Part shown: positions 11,501 through 22,599 of the stretch, piece after piece
Numbering within the stretch: the stretch's first letter is position 1
How the letters are laid out: each line of letters begins with the position of its first letter
DNA from: Cymbidium sinense
Taxonomy: Eukaryota; Streptophyta; Magnoliopsida; Asparagales; Orchidaceae
Direction: 5' to 3'
Assembly (NCBI GenBank): GCA_021442155.1
Contig: CM038223.1
Location: forward strand, 31,098,983 to 31,162,982
DNA: 64,000 nucleotides
Notes under the pieces: model-generated
Database searches by the model: none
Seen by the model: only the letters and a program-made list of their open reading frames with translations
Told to the model about the DNA's origin: nothing
Program-made: the position numbers and the translations under genes

Positions 11501-12859
11501 ATAATCCTTTAACATGCTTAAGCTATAAGAAAATGTAAATCATATAGAATATTCATGGCTAGCATCAATTGAATTCTTCATCATTAATTTATAACTTTAA
11601 AAATAATTTGGGATTTATTAGTGATAATAGCCACACATATAATAGGATTAATCCAACTCATGCAACTTACACATATATAATCATATTCATTTAATTATTT
11701 TGTTTGAAAACATGAATGCATAATATCAAATGACTTATAAATTTACAATGATTGAAAAGGAATAATTAAACATTACCACATAATACATTCAATAATATTA
11801 ATTCCTAAGGACATTCAAGTCAAATAAAATTCCTTCAAATTTACCAAAGTTATTTATGAAGTTTAATTTTTGATTGGAATTACTAAAACTTAAAGAGGAG
11901 AAATGATTTTTGATGTTTTACCCCATCTCATATTAGTGTATTAATATGTTTAAGGAAAAATAATTAAGTAAATTTTATGGATTGATTAAGTTCAAATCAT
12001 TAGGCAATTAATTTAATTTCCCTTTCCTATGTCTCCTTAATTTAATTAACTACTTAATCATGAGCCTCCAATGATATGCCAATGAGAAATTAAATTTTGC
12101 AATGCTTCTAAAAGGACCTAATGCAATTAGGCTCTTGCTTAAGAGTTAATTAGACTAAGGAAAGAACTAAGCTAAGTACTCTTATGGTTTTCCCACACCC
12201 ATGGGTGAACCATAAGTTCTTTAATAATCTTTATATTATTGAACACATAAAGGGAACCCATGAATGCAGTTTAAATTATCTAAAATAATTATCATTTCAA
12301 TTTGGATTAAATTTATCATTAATTTTCTTAATTAGACATTAATTAATCAAATGCATTAATTAACCCTCTTATGAGAATATATTTAGAAAAATAACTAAAG
12401 AAGAGGCCATAATTATTTTCCCTCATCATTCCCACTATGTATAGTGATTAACCATTGTTAATTATTTAAATTTTACTATTTAGCATTTTTAATAATTATA
12501 AAATTAATTAAGGAGGGTAATTAGGATTGAAATTTCAAATTCTCCAATTGACATAGCGAATAAATCCAAAGAAAATTATGAGAGGCAAAGGACATCTCAT
12601 GAGATTAACCCATCAAAATCAGGATCAATTGGCCAAGTAATTAAGCCTTAATTAGGATAATTAGCCTAGACTTCAAACCCTAATTAAGCACTATTCATTG
12701 ATCAAACATTTAGGATTTTATTTTTTTAAAAATATTTTCTATTTACCCTTTCCAAAATGGGTTTATACATATTTTTTTGGATTTTTTTATAATTGGTTAT
12801 GAATTTTTGAAGTTCTGATCATTTAATTGCATTTTAATTATGTAATTAATCCCCTAAAT

Positions 12860-14000
12860 CAATGGAACCATGCATGTGGCGGTGCTTTCCATGTGGCTCC
12901 ATAGGACATGCTATTTTAAATATTTTATGCAGCAGCAGTGGATGCGGTTTCATCCCTACCATCCAATCTCGGATTGGACAGTGGAGATTAATCACGTGGT
13001 TTCTATTAGATTAAATCAAAAAATCTAACAGATTAAATCATGGTATTCCATTCTAATTAAGTGGAATGGATGACCGATGATCCGTTGTTCCCTAAGCCCA
13101 AGAAGACGGACACCGTCCACCTTCTGCTGCTTGATCCGAGCTCTTTGAAGCTTGTAGGACATCAAGATCGACTCCAAAACATGCGGGGAGGAGATCCTAT
13201 GGTGGAAATCACATATAATCACACTTTTCTTCATAAAAGACAAACACCTATGGGATTTTCTATAGTTTGCTGGTGTTTTACCTCACCGGAGCTAAAGACT
13301 GGAAATTCATCAACAGAGGTAGCTTCATCTTGAAGAGATGAAGTCCTATTGAGAAGAACTCAAGCTGCCTCCTCACCAATTCCTCTGTGCACCAAACATC
13401 ACTGCTAAGCTCACCCAAGTTGGTCTTTGAGTGTATTTCGGTTATCAAATCGATCAAGGATCGATCCATTTCGACTCGCCAGAGCTAGGGCAAGGTGTGG
13501 GAAGAGTTAATTTGAGTTTGGTGGAGTTTAAGTGAGGTGAGACAGATGGGGCCCTTGATTTCAAATGGAAGTTGGTCTCATCAGTGATGGAGAGCATGAG
13601 GAAATTAGGGAAAGCTTTAGGACTGCTTGGAATGCTCTAAGAAATATCTCTGTGAAGTTTGAATGGATAGGGAGGAGTATACTCCCCTCCCTAGGTGAAC
13701 CAAGGGTTGAGATTAGCTGAGCCTTTAGCAGTCATCCGACTGGAATGGTTGGCCAGAGATGGCTGTGTACTATTGAGGTGGAGGAGCTTGAGAGGTTGAG
13801 GCAGTGGCATGGGCTGCATGGGGTGTGCCTCCTCCTCCAAGTGAACCAATGGGGCGCCTTAGATGAGTTCACCCTCTCATGACCCAAGGCTAAACCCAAT
13901 AGCCTTGGGTTAGTTGGGTTAGTGGTCCAAGTGTCCAAGAATGGCCAAAGGTGGCTACCATGGCATGGGGAGCAGATGAGCCTCTCCAAATAGGGAATTT
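12860..14000. other. GC-richer part of X-A
   Basis: This part stands out from the AT-rich remainder of X-A. It begins similarly to 47400-47760 (shared GGAATGGA and TTGATC-GAGCTC segments). Short frames (13061-13333 and 13732-13989) are open here but match nothing I know, and I do not call them genes. If X is an LTR, this would be where its promoter lies; no TATA box could be fixed. Confidence 0.4.
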
Positions 14001-15350
14001 ATCCCATTTGAGTGGGTTGTTTCAATGGTTTTGACCCAAACTAGGTTCATCATGGGTTGGGTCCACTTGGGCTAGCCCATCGTGACCCAAGGATGAGTCA
14101 TGCCAAGTTTGGTTGGGTTTGGACTTAGTTTGAATGGGTTTGGCTCATTTTGGCCCATATGGGTTAAATGGGATTCAGTTAGGTTAGGTTGACCAATTGG
14201 TCAAATTGGGTCAAACCAAGGGTTTGGGTGTGTTCTAATGATCATTTGGGATGCATTGGTGTCATTGGTTTGGTTTAATTTGAAGTGGATTTGGATTTAG
14301 TTCACTTGGGTGCATTTAGGTCAAATGGGTTAAATTGACCAATTTGGCCAAATTGGCTAAATTAGTTTGAGTGGAAGGTTGACTTAGGTTCAATTGAGAA
14401 TGATTGTAAGAGTTGGTTTGAATTAATTTAGATTTGAGAATGATTTAGTTTGATTTGACCATTTAGGTCAATTTAGGCTAAAGGGGTCAATTAGGTCAGT
14501 TTGACCAAATTAGGTTCAATTGAAGATTAGATCATGTTTAATAGTCAATTTGTGATTGATTAGAGGCATTGGTTTCAATAAATTAGGTTTAAGATTTAAT
14601 TTGGTCCAATTTGGCCCTTTAGGTCAAATTGGGTCAACTTGAGTCAAGAGATTAAATTGGCTTGGTTTGGTTTAATTTAGTGGTTGAGTCATGTTCAATA
14701 ATCAATTTATGATTGATGGAAGTCATTGATTTCAATCAATTAGAGTTAGAATAAGATTTGGTATATTTTGGTCCATATGGGTTAATTGGGTCAACTTGGA
14801 TCAAGTGATCAAATTAGTTTAGTTTGACCCAATTGATTGCAATTGGACAATCAAGGATGATCAATAATTATCATAGAGGAGATTTGATGGGTTGATTCAA
14901 TCCAATTTCAGTTGGATTGAAGTTTGAGTCAATTTGGTCATTTAGGCCACTTTGGGTTAAGTGGGCCAAATGGGTTGAATTGGATTGAATTGAGTGTTGA
15001 GAAAAGTTCAATGATGGATTTAGGGTTGATTGACGGCTTTGATTACAATTGATTTGGGTTTGATTAGATTTTGACTCATTTAGAACTTTTGGGTCAAATT
15101 GGCTAACTTTGATTAATTGGATTCATATGGTTCAATTTCTTTGATTGTAAGCATTGAAGGGGTTTGGAATATACTATTGATGGTTGGAGTGCTTTTGTGA
15201 AAATAAATTTGATTTGGCTTACTTGAATGGGCTTTCAGTGGGATCCATAGGATGATGATATAATTGATTTAGGTTAAGGGTTAACTTAATTTGGCTTGGA
15301 GCTTGGATGTAAAATAAAATCCAATTGGGGGTTGCTTGTGTGAGCTTAAG
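14000..15350. repeat. GGTCAA-rich degenerate tract of X-A
   Basis: Dozens of imperfect repeats of TTGGGTCAA, GGTTTGG and AATTGGTC-type words follow one another without a fixed period. The reverse complement occurs at 43050-44460 as CCAAGTTGACC and TTGACCCAA words. Confidence 0.75.
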
Positions 15351-15581
15351 GTTGGTTTTGGATGAGTGGACAAGCATGAGTTTTATCTTAAGCCATAGGA
15401 TAGATAAGACCTATTTGTCCTAGGGTATAACCTAAGCTTAAGGTATGCCTTCTTATGTCTCTAGGCTTCAGTTTAGTATTCCCTTAATCACTAGAAGTGT
15501 CCTATGAATAGAAAAATCCTAATGTTTAGAGGATTCCTAAGTCTAAGATGGGAAGGATGAGTCCTCATTCCAAAAGTGAGG

Positions 15582-15592
15582 TCAGCGGGGAT
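15582..15592 (+). repeat. Right copy of the 11-bp target duplication of X-A
   Basis: TCAGCGGGGAT, one mismatch from 8458-8468. F gag continues directly after it. Confidence 0.65.
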
Positions 15593-16720
15593 AGAAAAGT
15601 AATCTAAGTCATATGATTTAAAGAAAAATGTTGTGAATATAATATTTATATTCATAGTTGACAAAAAAGAAAATAGAGGTGTAACGATCTCATGAGAAGA
15701 AATAAAACCCATGGAGGATAAGAAAAAAGGTCTTACCCTCCAAGAGAAAATGACCAAACAATATTCATTTAAAAGAGAGTGTACACTAAAGTTTTCAAGC
15801 ATGCCATGAAGTTTGAATTACAATTGCCATAACCACATTAACTTGACTAAGTAGACACAGCCGACGATCCTAAATATTGTCCATTCCACATACTTATAAA
15901 TCACCAAATTGAAAACTACTTTATCTTCAAAGACAGGGTAGAAAAGAGTTATCAGAATAGGGAGCTCACCGTATCTGATAGCATATTAGTACATACTAAA
16001 AAAGATAAGCTAAATTCTATCGCAATACCCTTAAATCAGAATACAAAAGACAAAGAGGTTGAGCAAGTTGGAACACAGAATATATATAATAATATAGGCA
16101 AAGGCCCACTGGAGGAAGAAAAAGGGTTGAGCCAATCACAATACCTTCATCCCAAAGATGACTAAATGAATGATGAACATCCTTCTGGCCATAGAAGGTA
16201 CTCAGTGGAAAAAATCCATGGAACCTAAAATAGATCTAAGAATACTCTTTCCCAACAGAGAGCAATTTTTATATAATGTAAAGAAGCAGATGAAAATCAA
16301 CCAAACTTCTTCATTAAAACTTTATAAATTAAGAAAAATAAGAAAAGTCTCAAAACCAAAATTTGAAATAGAAAAGTTGGTTGACTCTTTGGAGGAGTAT
16401 GAGCAACCTCCACGAAGACCAATTAAGTTAAAAGAATATATGATTCATTTATAACTTAACACAAAAAATCTCAAAAAAGAAGTTTTAAAAGAAGGTGTCG
16501 GGTCATAAGCATAGGTGAAAATTCTAATTTTCAAACCCAAAGCGTGGCATGTTATGTGATTACAACATAAATTGACTTTGAGGAAGAGCTATGGTTTCTT
16601 AAAGTAAAGCTTATCAAAAGAAAGGTTAAACCAAGCTCAAAGAAGCTATGTCCTAAACTAGGCAGTAGTTTTGAGAGTTCTAAAAGTTTTGAAAATTTTG
16701 AAGAAGTATAGAGTTCAAAA
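15593..16720 (+). pseudogene. Tat gag (F), C-terminal part, degenerate
   Basis: This continues F gag after the X-A insertion. In broken frames it shows DKKKGLTLQEKMTKQYSFKR (about 15710-15770), equivalent to the J segment around 850-910. A 94-codon frame at 16170-16454 ends with EEYEQPPRRPIKLKEYM, as in J near 250. The region would link capsid to protease. Stops at several points make it inactive. Confidence 0.7.
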
Positions 16721-17049
16721 AGTTCTTATGATAAAAAATAGTTTATATAAGAAGTAACTTAAATCCAATTAAGGAGTGGAAAGTGAATGTCTCGACCACC
16801 GTAGTGGTAAAGGCAAAAAAATTTAAATTAATGAAGATGCCTTACCTCCACCATCAACTAAACCTCCACCAAAATGGGAGTGGACTATAATATCGTGGCC
16901 TATTTATGCAAACTACTAGCTTTATTAAGCATCTATGATGCTCTTATATTATCTAAAGATATACATACGACATTAATTAAAGCCTTGCAAAATTAAGAAT
17001 AATATGAAGCTTTCCTTACTAAAGAGAGGATGAAAAAGAACTTAACCTC

Positions 17050-17570
17050 TTAAAAGTTAGCAACCATCATATTTAGAGATGATCACCAATTATTAGGGAT
17101 GACTGAACATAATTAGCTCCTTTATGTTATAGTTGAAAGTAATTCCATTTGGATAAAAAGAATATTTATTGATCCAGGTGCTTCAGTCAATCTCTTAATT
17201 GCTAAAATACTCTAAACATTAGCTTTGGATGCTAACGATCTAGAGAAAAATACAATATTCCTACAAGGATTCAATGAATAAGGACAAAAAGTTTTAGGAT
17301 CTCTTGTTCTACCTATGCATTTGGGAAAACTATATATGGAAACTAAATTCCATGTGATTAAAACTAGTGTTTCCTACAAAGCACTCCTTGGTAAACCATG
17401 GATTCATGAATATGGTATGGTGCCTCTAACCCTCCATTAATGCATTAAATATATTCAAAATGGTGAGGAGTGTCAAATTGTTGGTGACATGAATCTATTC
17501 TTGATACATGAAATTAAGATCTATGATGTTGCTAAGTACTTTATTCCTAAGAAAATATGAGAAATCAATA
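17050..17570 (+). pseudogene. Aspartic protease of element F, degenerate
   Basis: Retroviral-type aspartic protease that would cut the Gag-Pol polyprotein. The active-site region reads IFIDPGASVNLL (17162-17197), so the residue after the catalytic Asp is Pro. Downstream are a flap-like segment (KNTIFLQGFNE) and the GKPWIHEYGMVPLTLH segment typical of Tat proteases. In-frame stops, such as the one after IAKIL, break it. Confidence 0.75.
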
Positions 17571-18178
17571 TCAAAAATCAAGAGGCTCAACATATTTGTT
17601 GAAAGGTGATGATTCAAAAAGCAAAAGTGCTAACAAATTAAAATAACCTAAAGTAATTCCCCATCTTGGCAGTGATATTGAGGATGATGAAGAAGAGCAA
17701 TTACCTTATCAACCTAAGAAAGCTTCTGAGAACCAAAAAAAGAAGGAGCTAGTACTTGTGATGTAACAAAATATTTATAGAAAACCTGTGTTTCTTTAAT
17801 AAGAGTGCCTAAATCTCAAATTTTCAAGAAGGCTATAATAATAACTACATTGCCATAAACACATATAAAAGCCTTAATAGCTTTGTGTCCCTCCTAGAAG
17901 AGGTTATGATGAATGTCAGATCCTTTCTACAAAATAGAAGAGCGAGCCATAAATCTTGCCCAAGAACTATTTGAAGAGGATGATTTTGAGGAAAAAGTTC
18001 TTTCAATAATAATTTTATAATACTTTTCATCAGCTCTAAAGAAACTAGTTAGGGACAATGTTTAGCCTATATAATCAAATATTCAAGTCGATTGTTTAAA
18101 AGGCTCTGGTGAGGGGATAATACCAAAAATTTTATAGAATATGGAAAATTCACCACATGGGGATTAGAATATATTGCT

Positions 18179-18442
18179 TTGGAATTTCCCCCAATTAGCT
18201 CATGCTATGCCATTTCCGAAAAAGAGGAAGTTTCATTTGAAGCTACAAATGAACAAAAGGATTATTCATATGAAAATAAGAATGTACCCAAGAATGAATT
18301 AATAATTTACTTCAAAGAAGCACCTAATGAATTTGAGGAAGGCAATCAAGCTATTATTGATGAATTTCAGAAAATTAACTTAGGTACTGAAGAAGAGCCT
18401 AGGCTAACTTTTGTTAGTGCTAACCTCACACCAAAAAATTAG
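18179..18442 (+). pseudogene. Protease-RT linker of element F pol
   Basis: An 87-codon open piece. Its last third (EFQKINLGTEEEP, then LTFVSANLTP) is the conserved block just ahead of RT in Tat polyproteins. The N-terminal acidic part is variable in the family. It sits directly upstream of, and in the right order for, the RT fragments that follow. Confidence 0.65.
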
Positions 18443-19400
18443 AGGAATTAAAAGCACTACTTTGTGAATATAAAGACTATTTTGTATAGAATTATAGTGA
18501 AATTCGAAGCTTATCACTAAACATCATAGTACATAAACTTGCCATTAAACCTGATATATCACCTGTAAAGCAAGCATCAAGGTGAATGTGATTGGAAATT
18601 GATGTGCAAGCAATTGCACCAAAAAGTTTATTGAAGCTAGATTTGTTTGAGAAGAAATATATGTTGTTTGGATTACTAATATTATCCTAGTGAAGAAGAA
18701 GAATGGATAAATCCATATATGTATTAACTTCGAGGATTTAAATAAAACATACCCAAAAGAAGACTTTCCCTTACCCAATGCAAAACTCATGATAGATAAT
18801 ACATCAGAATATGATATGTTCTCCTTCATAGATGGCTTATCGTGCTACAACCAAATTAAATTAGCTCCAAAGGGTGAAAAACATATGTCCTTTTGTACAT
18901 TGATTATCATTTATTACTACAAAGTAATGTCATTTAGTTTGAAAAGTACTGCCGCTAAATACCAAAGGGCAATGACCTACATCTTTGATGATCTTATACA
19001 TAAGTATGTGCTATGCTACATTGATGATTTGGTTGTCAAAAGTAGAGCCCAAAGCGAGCACATAAACAATTTAAGAGTTGTATTTGGTAGAATTTGGGAT
19101 TTTTACTTAAAGATGAATCTTTTAAAATGTGCATTTGGCTTTACTTCTAGGAAATTTCTTGGCTTTATAGTACACCACAGAGGAATTGAAATTAACCCCT
19201 CTAAAATCAAAGCAATAACAAAGATGGCATTGCAAAGACTTTGAAGCAACTATGTTCACTACAAGGCAAGTTGGCAGATATCAAGAGGTGTAACCTCGCA
19301 GGGAGTGCTCGATTAATGAAATAGAATGCACCTTTCATATGGGATGATGCTTGTCAAGAAGCATTTGATAGCTTAAAATAATATTTGTTACATCCCCCAA
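18443..19400 (+). pseudogene. Reverse transcriptase of element F, degenerate
   Basis: RT copies element RNA to DNA. The longest open piece is 18789-19244. It contains FSFIDGLSCYNQIKLAP (palm region with the first catalytic Asp), a diverged fingers-palm segment, and an intact catalytic motif CYIDDLVVKS near 19014-19043. FLGFIVHHRGIEINPSKIKA follows. The N-terminal fingers (18443-18780) are readable only with stops. This is the best-preserved RT of the Tat copies here. Confidence 0.85.
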
Positions 19401-19800
19401 TTTTATAGGCACTAATAACAAGAAGACTGTTGATATTATATATAGCAACCCTAGAAGAATGCTTGGAGTTCTATTAGCTCAAAATGATAAAGAAGGGAAG
19501 GAAAATTCCCTATACTATATAAGTCGATGTTTAATAGGAGCTAAAATTAGATACCCTCCTATTGAGAAGCAATATTTTGCATTAATATTTACTACTAAGA
19601 AATTGCATCACTGCATGTTATCACACAAGATAACTTTGATATCCAAAGTCGATCCTCTCAACTTCTTGATGACTAGGCCTACGTTAACAGGTCACTTAGC
19701 TAAATGGATAGCTTATTACTCCAATTTAAAATAACATATGTCCCATAAAAGGTGATAAAAGGGAAAGCTCTAGCTGATTTTTATAGCCACTCTTCCTTTA
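19400..19800 (+). pseudogene. RNase H of element F, degenerate
   Basis: The open piece 19459-19734 reads GVLLAQNDKEGKE, then YYISRCLIGAKIRYPPIEKQ and a HLAKWIAYYSNL tail. This is the first RNase H domain that follows RT in all Ty3/gypsy elements and removes the RNA strand of the hybrid. The conserved DAS-type start is lost just upstream (19420-19460). Confidence 0.8.
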
Positions 19801-19919
19801 TCGATAGATTCTTTACTCAATGATGAATTACCTGAAGAATAGATATTCAATGTGAAAGAAGCTCAATAATCATTAGAATGAAAGCTTTACTTCAATTTGG
19901 CTTCATTAATAAAGTAGAC

Positions 19920-20470
19920 TAAACCACTAGGATTACCTATAGTGTAGGTTGGAATTGGCTTAATATTTGTAACACGTCAAGGTGGCATACCGTGTTATTC
20001 ATATTGCCTGACTGCTCGAACAAATAATATGACTGAATATGAAGCATTAATTATGGGCTTAGAGCTAAAAATTAATATGGAAATCAAGAAACTTAATATT
20101 TATGGAGATTCTCAATTTATAATTCAAGAAATAATTAAGATTGTCAAGGGAAATAAGCCCAAATTAGTGCTTTATCATAAAAACATCTTAGAGCTCTTGA
20201 AATAAGTCCTTAAAGTAATAATTAGAAGAGAGCCACATCGAGAAATGGCAAGGCCAATGCTTTATATAAATTAGCTAAAGTAATGATAGACCCTCAAGAA
20301 TACTTAATTACAATAATAATCCAAAGCATGCTAAAATTGGCACCAATGCTTCTTAAAGCTTTTAAGGCTAAGGAAAATCAAGAGGATTGGAGAGAGTCAT
20401 TCATCACTTATCTTAAAGGTGATAGATTACCAAAAGACAAGTCAAAAAATCATCATATTTTATAAAGAGC
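19920..20470 (+). pseudogene. Second, Tat-type RNase H (aRNH) and linker of element F
   Basis: A second RNase H module lies between the first RNase H and integrase. It shows TNNMTEYEALIMGLEL (about 20020-20070) and IYGDSQFIIQEI (about 20098-20133), which carry the Glu and Asp positions of the active site. An archaeal-type RNase H in this position defines the Tat lineage. The piece at 20283-20465 is the linker to integrase. Several stops are present. Confidence 0.8.
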
Positions 20471-20479
20471 ATTTTGATA

Positions 20480-21600
20480 TGCTCTTGTGAATGACACATT
20501 ATATTGGTGCTCATTTAATCAAATGTGCTTATGATGCCTTAGACCAGATGAAGCCAAGATAATAATAGCTGAATTTCTTGAAGGGTTGTGTGGTGCACAT
20601 TAATCCGATCCTAAAATAAAAATTAAAATCAAATGAATGGGATAGTATTGGCCCAATATGGTTCAAGACTGCATTGAACATGCTAAAAAATGTCATCAGT
20701 GTTAAATACACGTAAACACATTACATCGATCACCTAATGCCTTACATATAATAGTGGCATCTTGGTCATTTTAAAGTTCAAGAATTGATATAATTGATTC
20801 AATAGACCCACCATCATATAGAGGATATCACTTCATTTTGGCTGCCACTTTACTTCTCAAAATGTGCATAAGTAACTCCCTTAAGAGAAGTTAAAATAGA
20901 CGATGTAATGAAATTATTTTGAGACCACATCGTTTACTGATTTGGAGTACCTCGGTGAATTATATCTGATAATGGAACTACCTTCAATAATGTCAAATCT
21001 ATCACTTCATTAAGAAATACAAAATATATTAGTAATATTCTTTAATATATAATCTAAAAGCTAATGGTCTCACAGAGGCATTCAATAAAATATTAATCAA
21101 ACTACTCAAGAAAATTCTCTTTAGAAATAAAAGAGACTGCATGATAAATTAATAGAGGCCTTGTAGACATATCGTACTATATATAAAATGACTATGCAGG
21201 TAACACCTTACTCATTGGTCTTTAGGGTAGAATCTATACTTTCTCTTGAAGTAGAATTACCTTCGCTCCATATTGCAGTCCAGAATGGGCTTACAATGGA
21301 AGAAAGTATTTGAATACGAGTTGAAGAACATAAAGCTTTAGACAAAGTTTGGCTCCAAGCACAACATGATCATATGGTTCATCCAAGAAGTTTAAAAATA
21401 GGTGAATTAGTGCTGGGGCATAGAAGGCCTACCATTTCCCATCACCAAGTTGGTGGAAAGTTTGATCCAAATTATGAAGGACATTGCATTATTGAAAATG
21501 TATACGAAGGGGAAGCTTATCTACTTATTGATGTAGATGATGTAAGGCTTCTACCCCATATAAATGGACAATATATCAAAAGATATTTTGCATAACCTTT
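20480..21600 (+). pseudogene. Integrase of element F, degenerate
   Basis: Integrase inserts the DNA copy. The zinc-binding end is visible as LCGAH near 20590 and KKCHQC near 20690. The core begins with IDIIDSIDPPSYRGYHFILA (about 20775-20840), and a DNGTTFNN segment with the second Asp lies near 20970. The C-terminal domain is the open piece 21374-21595 (LKIGELVLGHR, NYEGHCIIENVYEGEAYLL, then KRYFA and a stop), which marks the natural end of pol. Frameshifts separate the parts. Confidence 0.8.
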
Positions 21601-21814
21601 GAAGGAATTATGCTTAATAAACATAAGAGCCAAAATTGTCTCTTAAATCGATCGGTCAAAATGATAAACATTATTAGCATTTGAGATCGAGATGAATACT
21701 TCCATTTGAAAAGAAAAATTCCTTATCAATAAGAGGCATTTTTATATTTCTTACCTTGCAAGAAAAATTCTCCATCATAGAGAAATTCCATCCAATCAAA
21801 GAATCAAAAAATTT

Positions 21815-22410
21815 AAATACATCATGTCTAAAGGGACTGGATCTAATCCTAAAATTTAGATCCATCATGCCCAAAGGGCTCGAATCTAAACCCTAAAATT
21901 TAGATCCATCATGTACAAAGGGATTAGATCTAAAACCAAACTTAGATCTATCGTGTCCAAAAGGGCTAGATCTAAACCTAAAATTTAGATCAATCATATC
22001 CAAAAAGATTAGATCTAAACACAAACCTAGATTTATCATGTTCAAATGGATCTGATTTAAACTTAAAATGTAGATTCATCATGTCTAAAGGGACCAAATC
22101 TAAACATAAATTTAGATCTATCATGTCCAAAGAGACCCATCTAAACCTATATTTAGATCCATCATATCCAAAGAAATCAGATCTAAACCTAAAATTTAGA
22201 TCCATCATGTCCAAAGGGACCAGATTTAAACCTAAATCTAGATAAATCATGTTTAAAGGGTCTGAATTACACCTTAAATTTACATTTATCATGTCCAAAG
22301 GGACTGGATCTAAACCAAATTCTAGATATATCATGTCTAAAAGGGCTACATTTAAACTTTAAACCAAGATCTATCATCTCCAAAGGGGCCATATCTTAGT
22401 CTAAATACAC
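21815..22410 (+). repeat. Tandem array, about fourteen 42-bp units, in the F 3' untranslated region
   Basis: Each unit contains ATCATGTCCAAAGGG, then GATCTAAACC and AAATTTAGATC. Units start near 21823, 21868, 21908, 21948, 21995 and so on to about 22372, at 40-46 bp spacing. Forty-two bases is 14 codons, so a minus-strand frame of 114 codons (21990-22334) stays open with a 14-residue period; I take that as incidental. Arrays at this position are known in Tat elements. Confidence 0.9.
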
Positions 22411-22599
22411 TTAACACACTCAAAAGGATATAGTCTAAATATTAATCCAAATGTAATATGTTCAAAAGGGATTGAATCTAAATATAAATCTAAACATTTT
22501 AAAGTTTGGACAAAACTAAATCACAACTCTTTTATAAATTCAAACATTATTACCTTTTTATGATGTCTATGAAATTTATATGCTTTTATCTTTTAGATT

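Larger units (their letters stand above)
8469..15581 (-). mobile_element. Family X element, copy A: 7.1 kb, non-coding
   Basis: The left terminus reads TATGGTGTTTTAATTTGGAG and the right terminus CCTCATTCCAAAAGTGAGG. I see no direct or inverted terminal repeats of useful length and no recognisable protein. Related copies are at 61880-64000 (same orientation, cut by the window) and in the 42855-53130 block. Parts, left to right: AT-rich sequence with CCAC-type motifs; a duplicated segment near 11100-11490; AT-rich sequence; a GC-richer part (12860-14000); and a tract rich in GGTCAA and GGGTTA (14000-15300). The strand given assumes X is the LTR of a G-type element (see 61880). Otherwise it is an unclassified non-autonomous element. 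Confidence 0.7.

Noticed and set aside
13061..13333. 90-codon frame in the GC-richer part of X-A
   Set aside because: No recognisable motif. The related segment at 47640-47780 aligns only in part and in a different frame context.
15563..15581. CCTCATTCCAAAAGTGAGG at the X-A end looks like a Helitron 3' hairpin
   Set aside because: No CTRR end or TC start, an 11-bp duplication is present, and the copy at 42858 lacks the first arm (CCGCACTCC in its place).
21990..22334. Antisense 114-codon frame with 14-residue repeats
   Set aside because: Follows directly from a tandem unit that is a multiple of three; no start context or flanking coding sequence.
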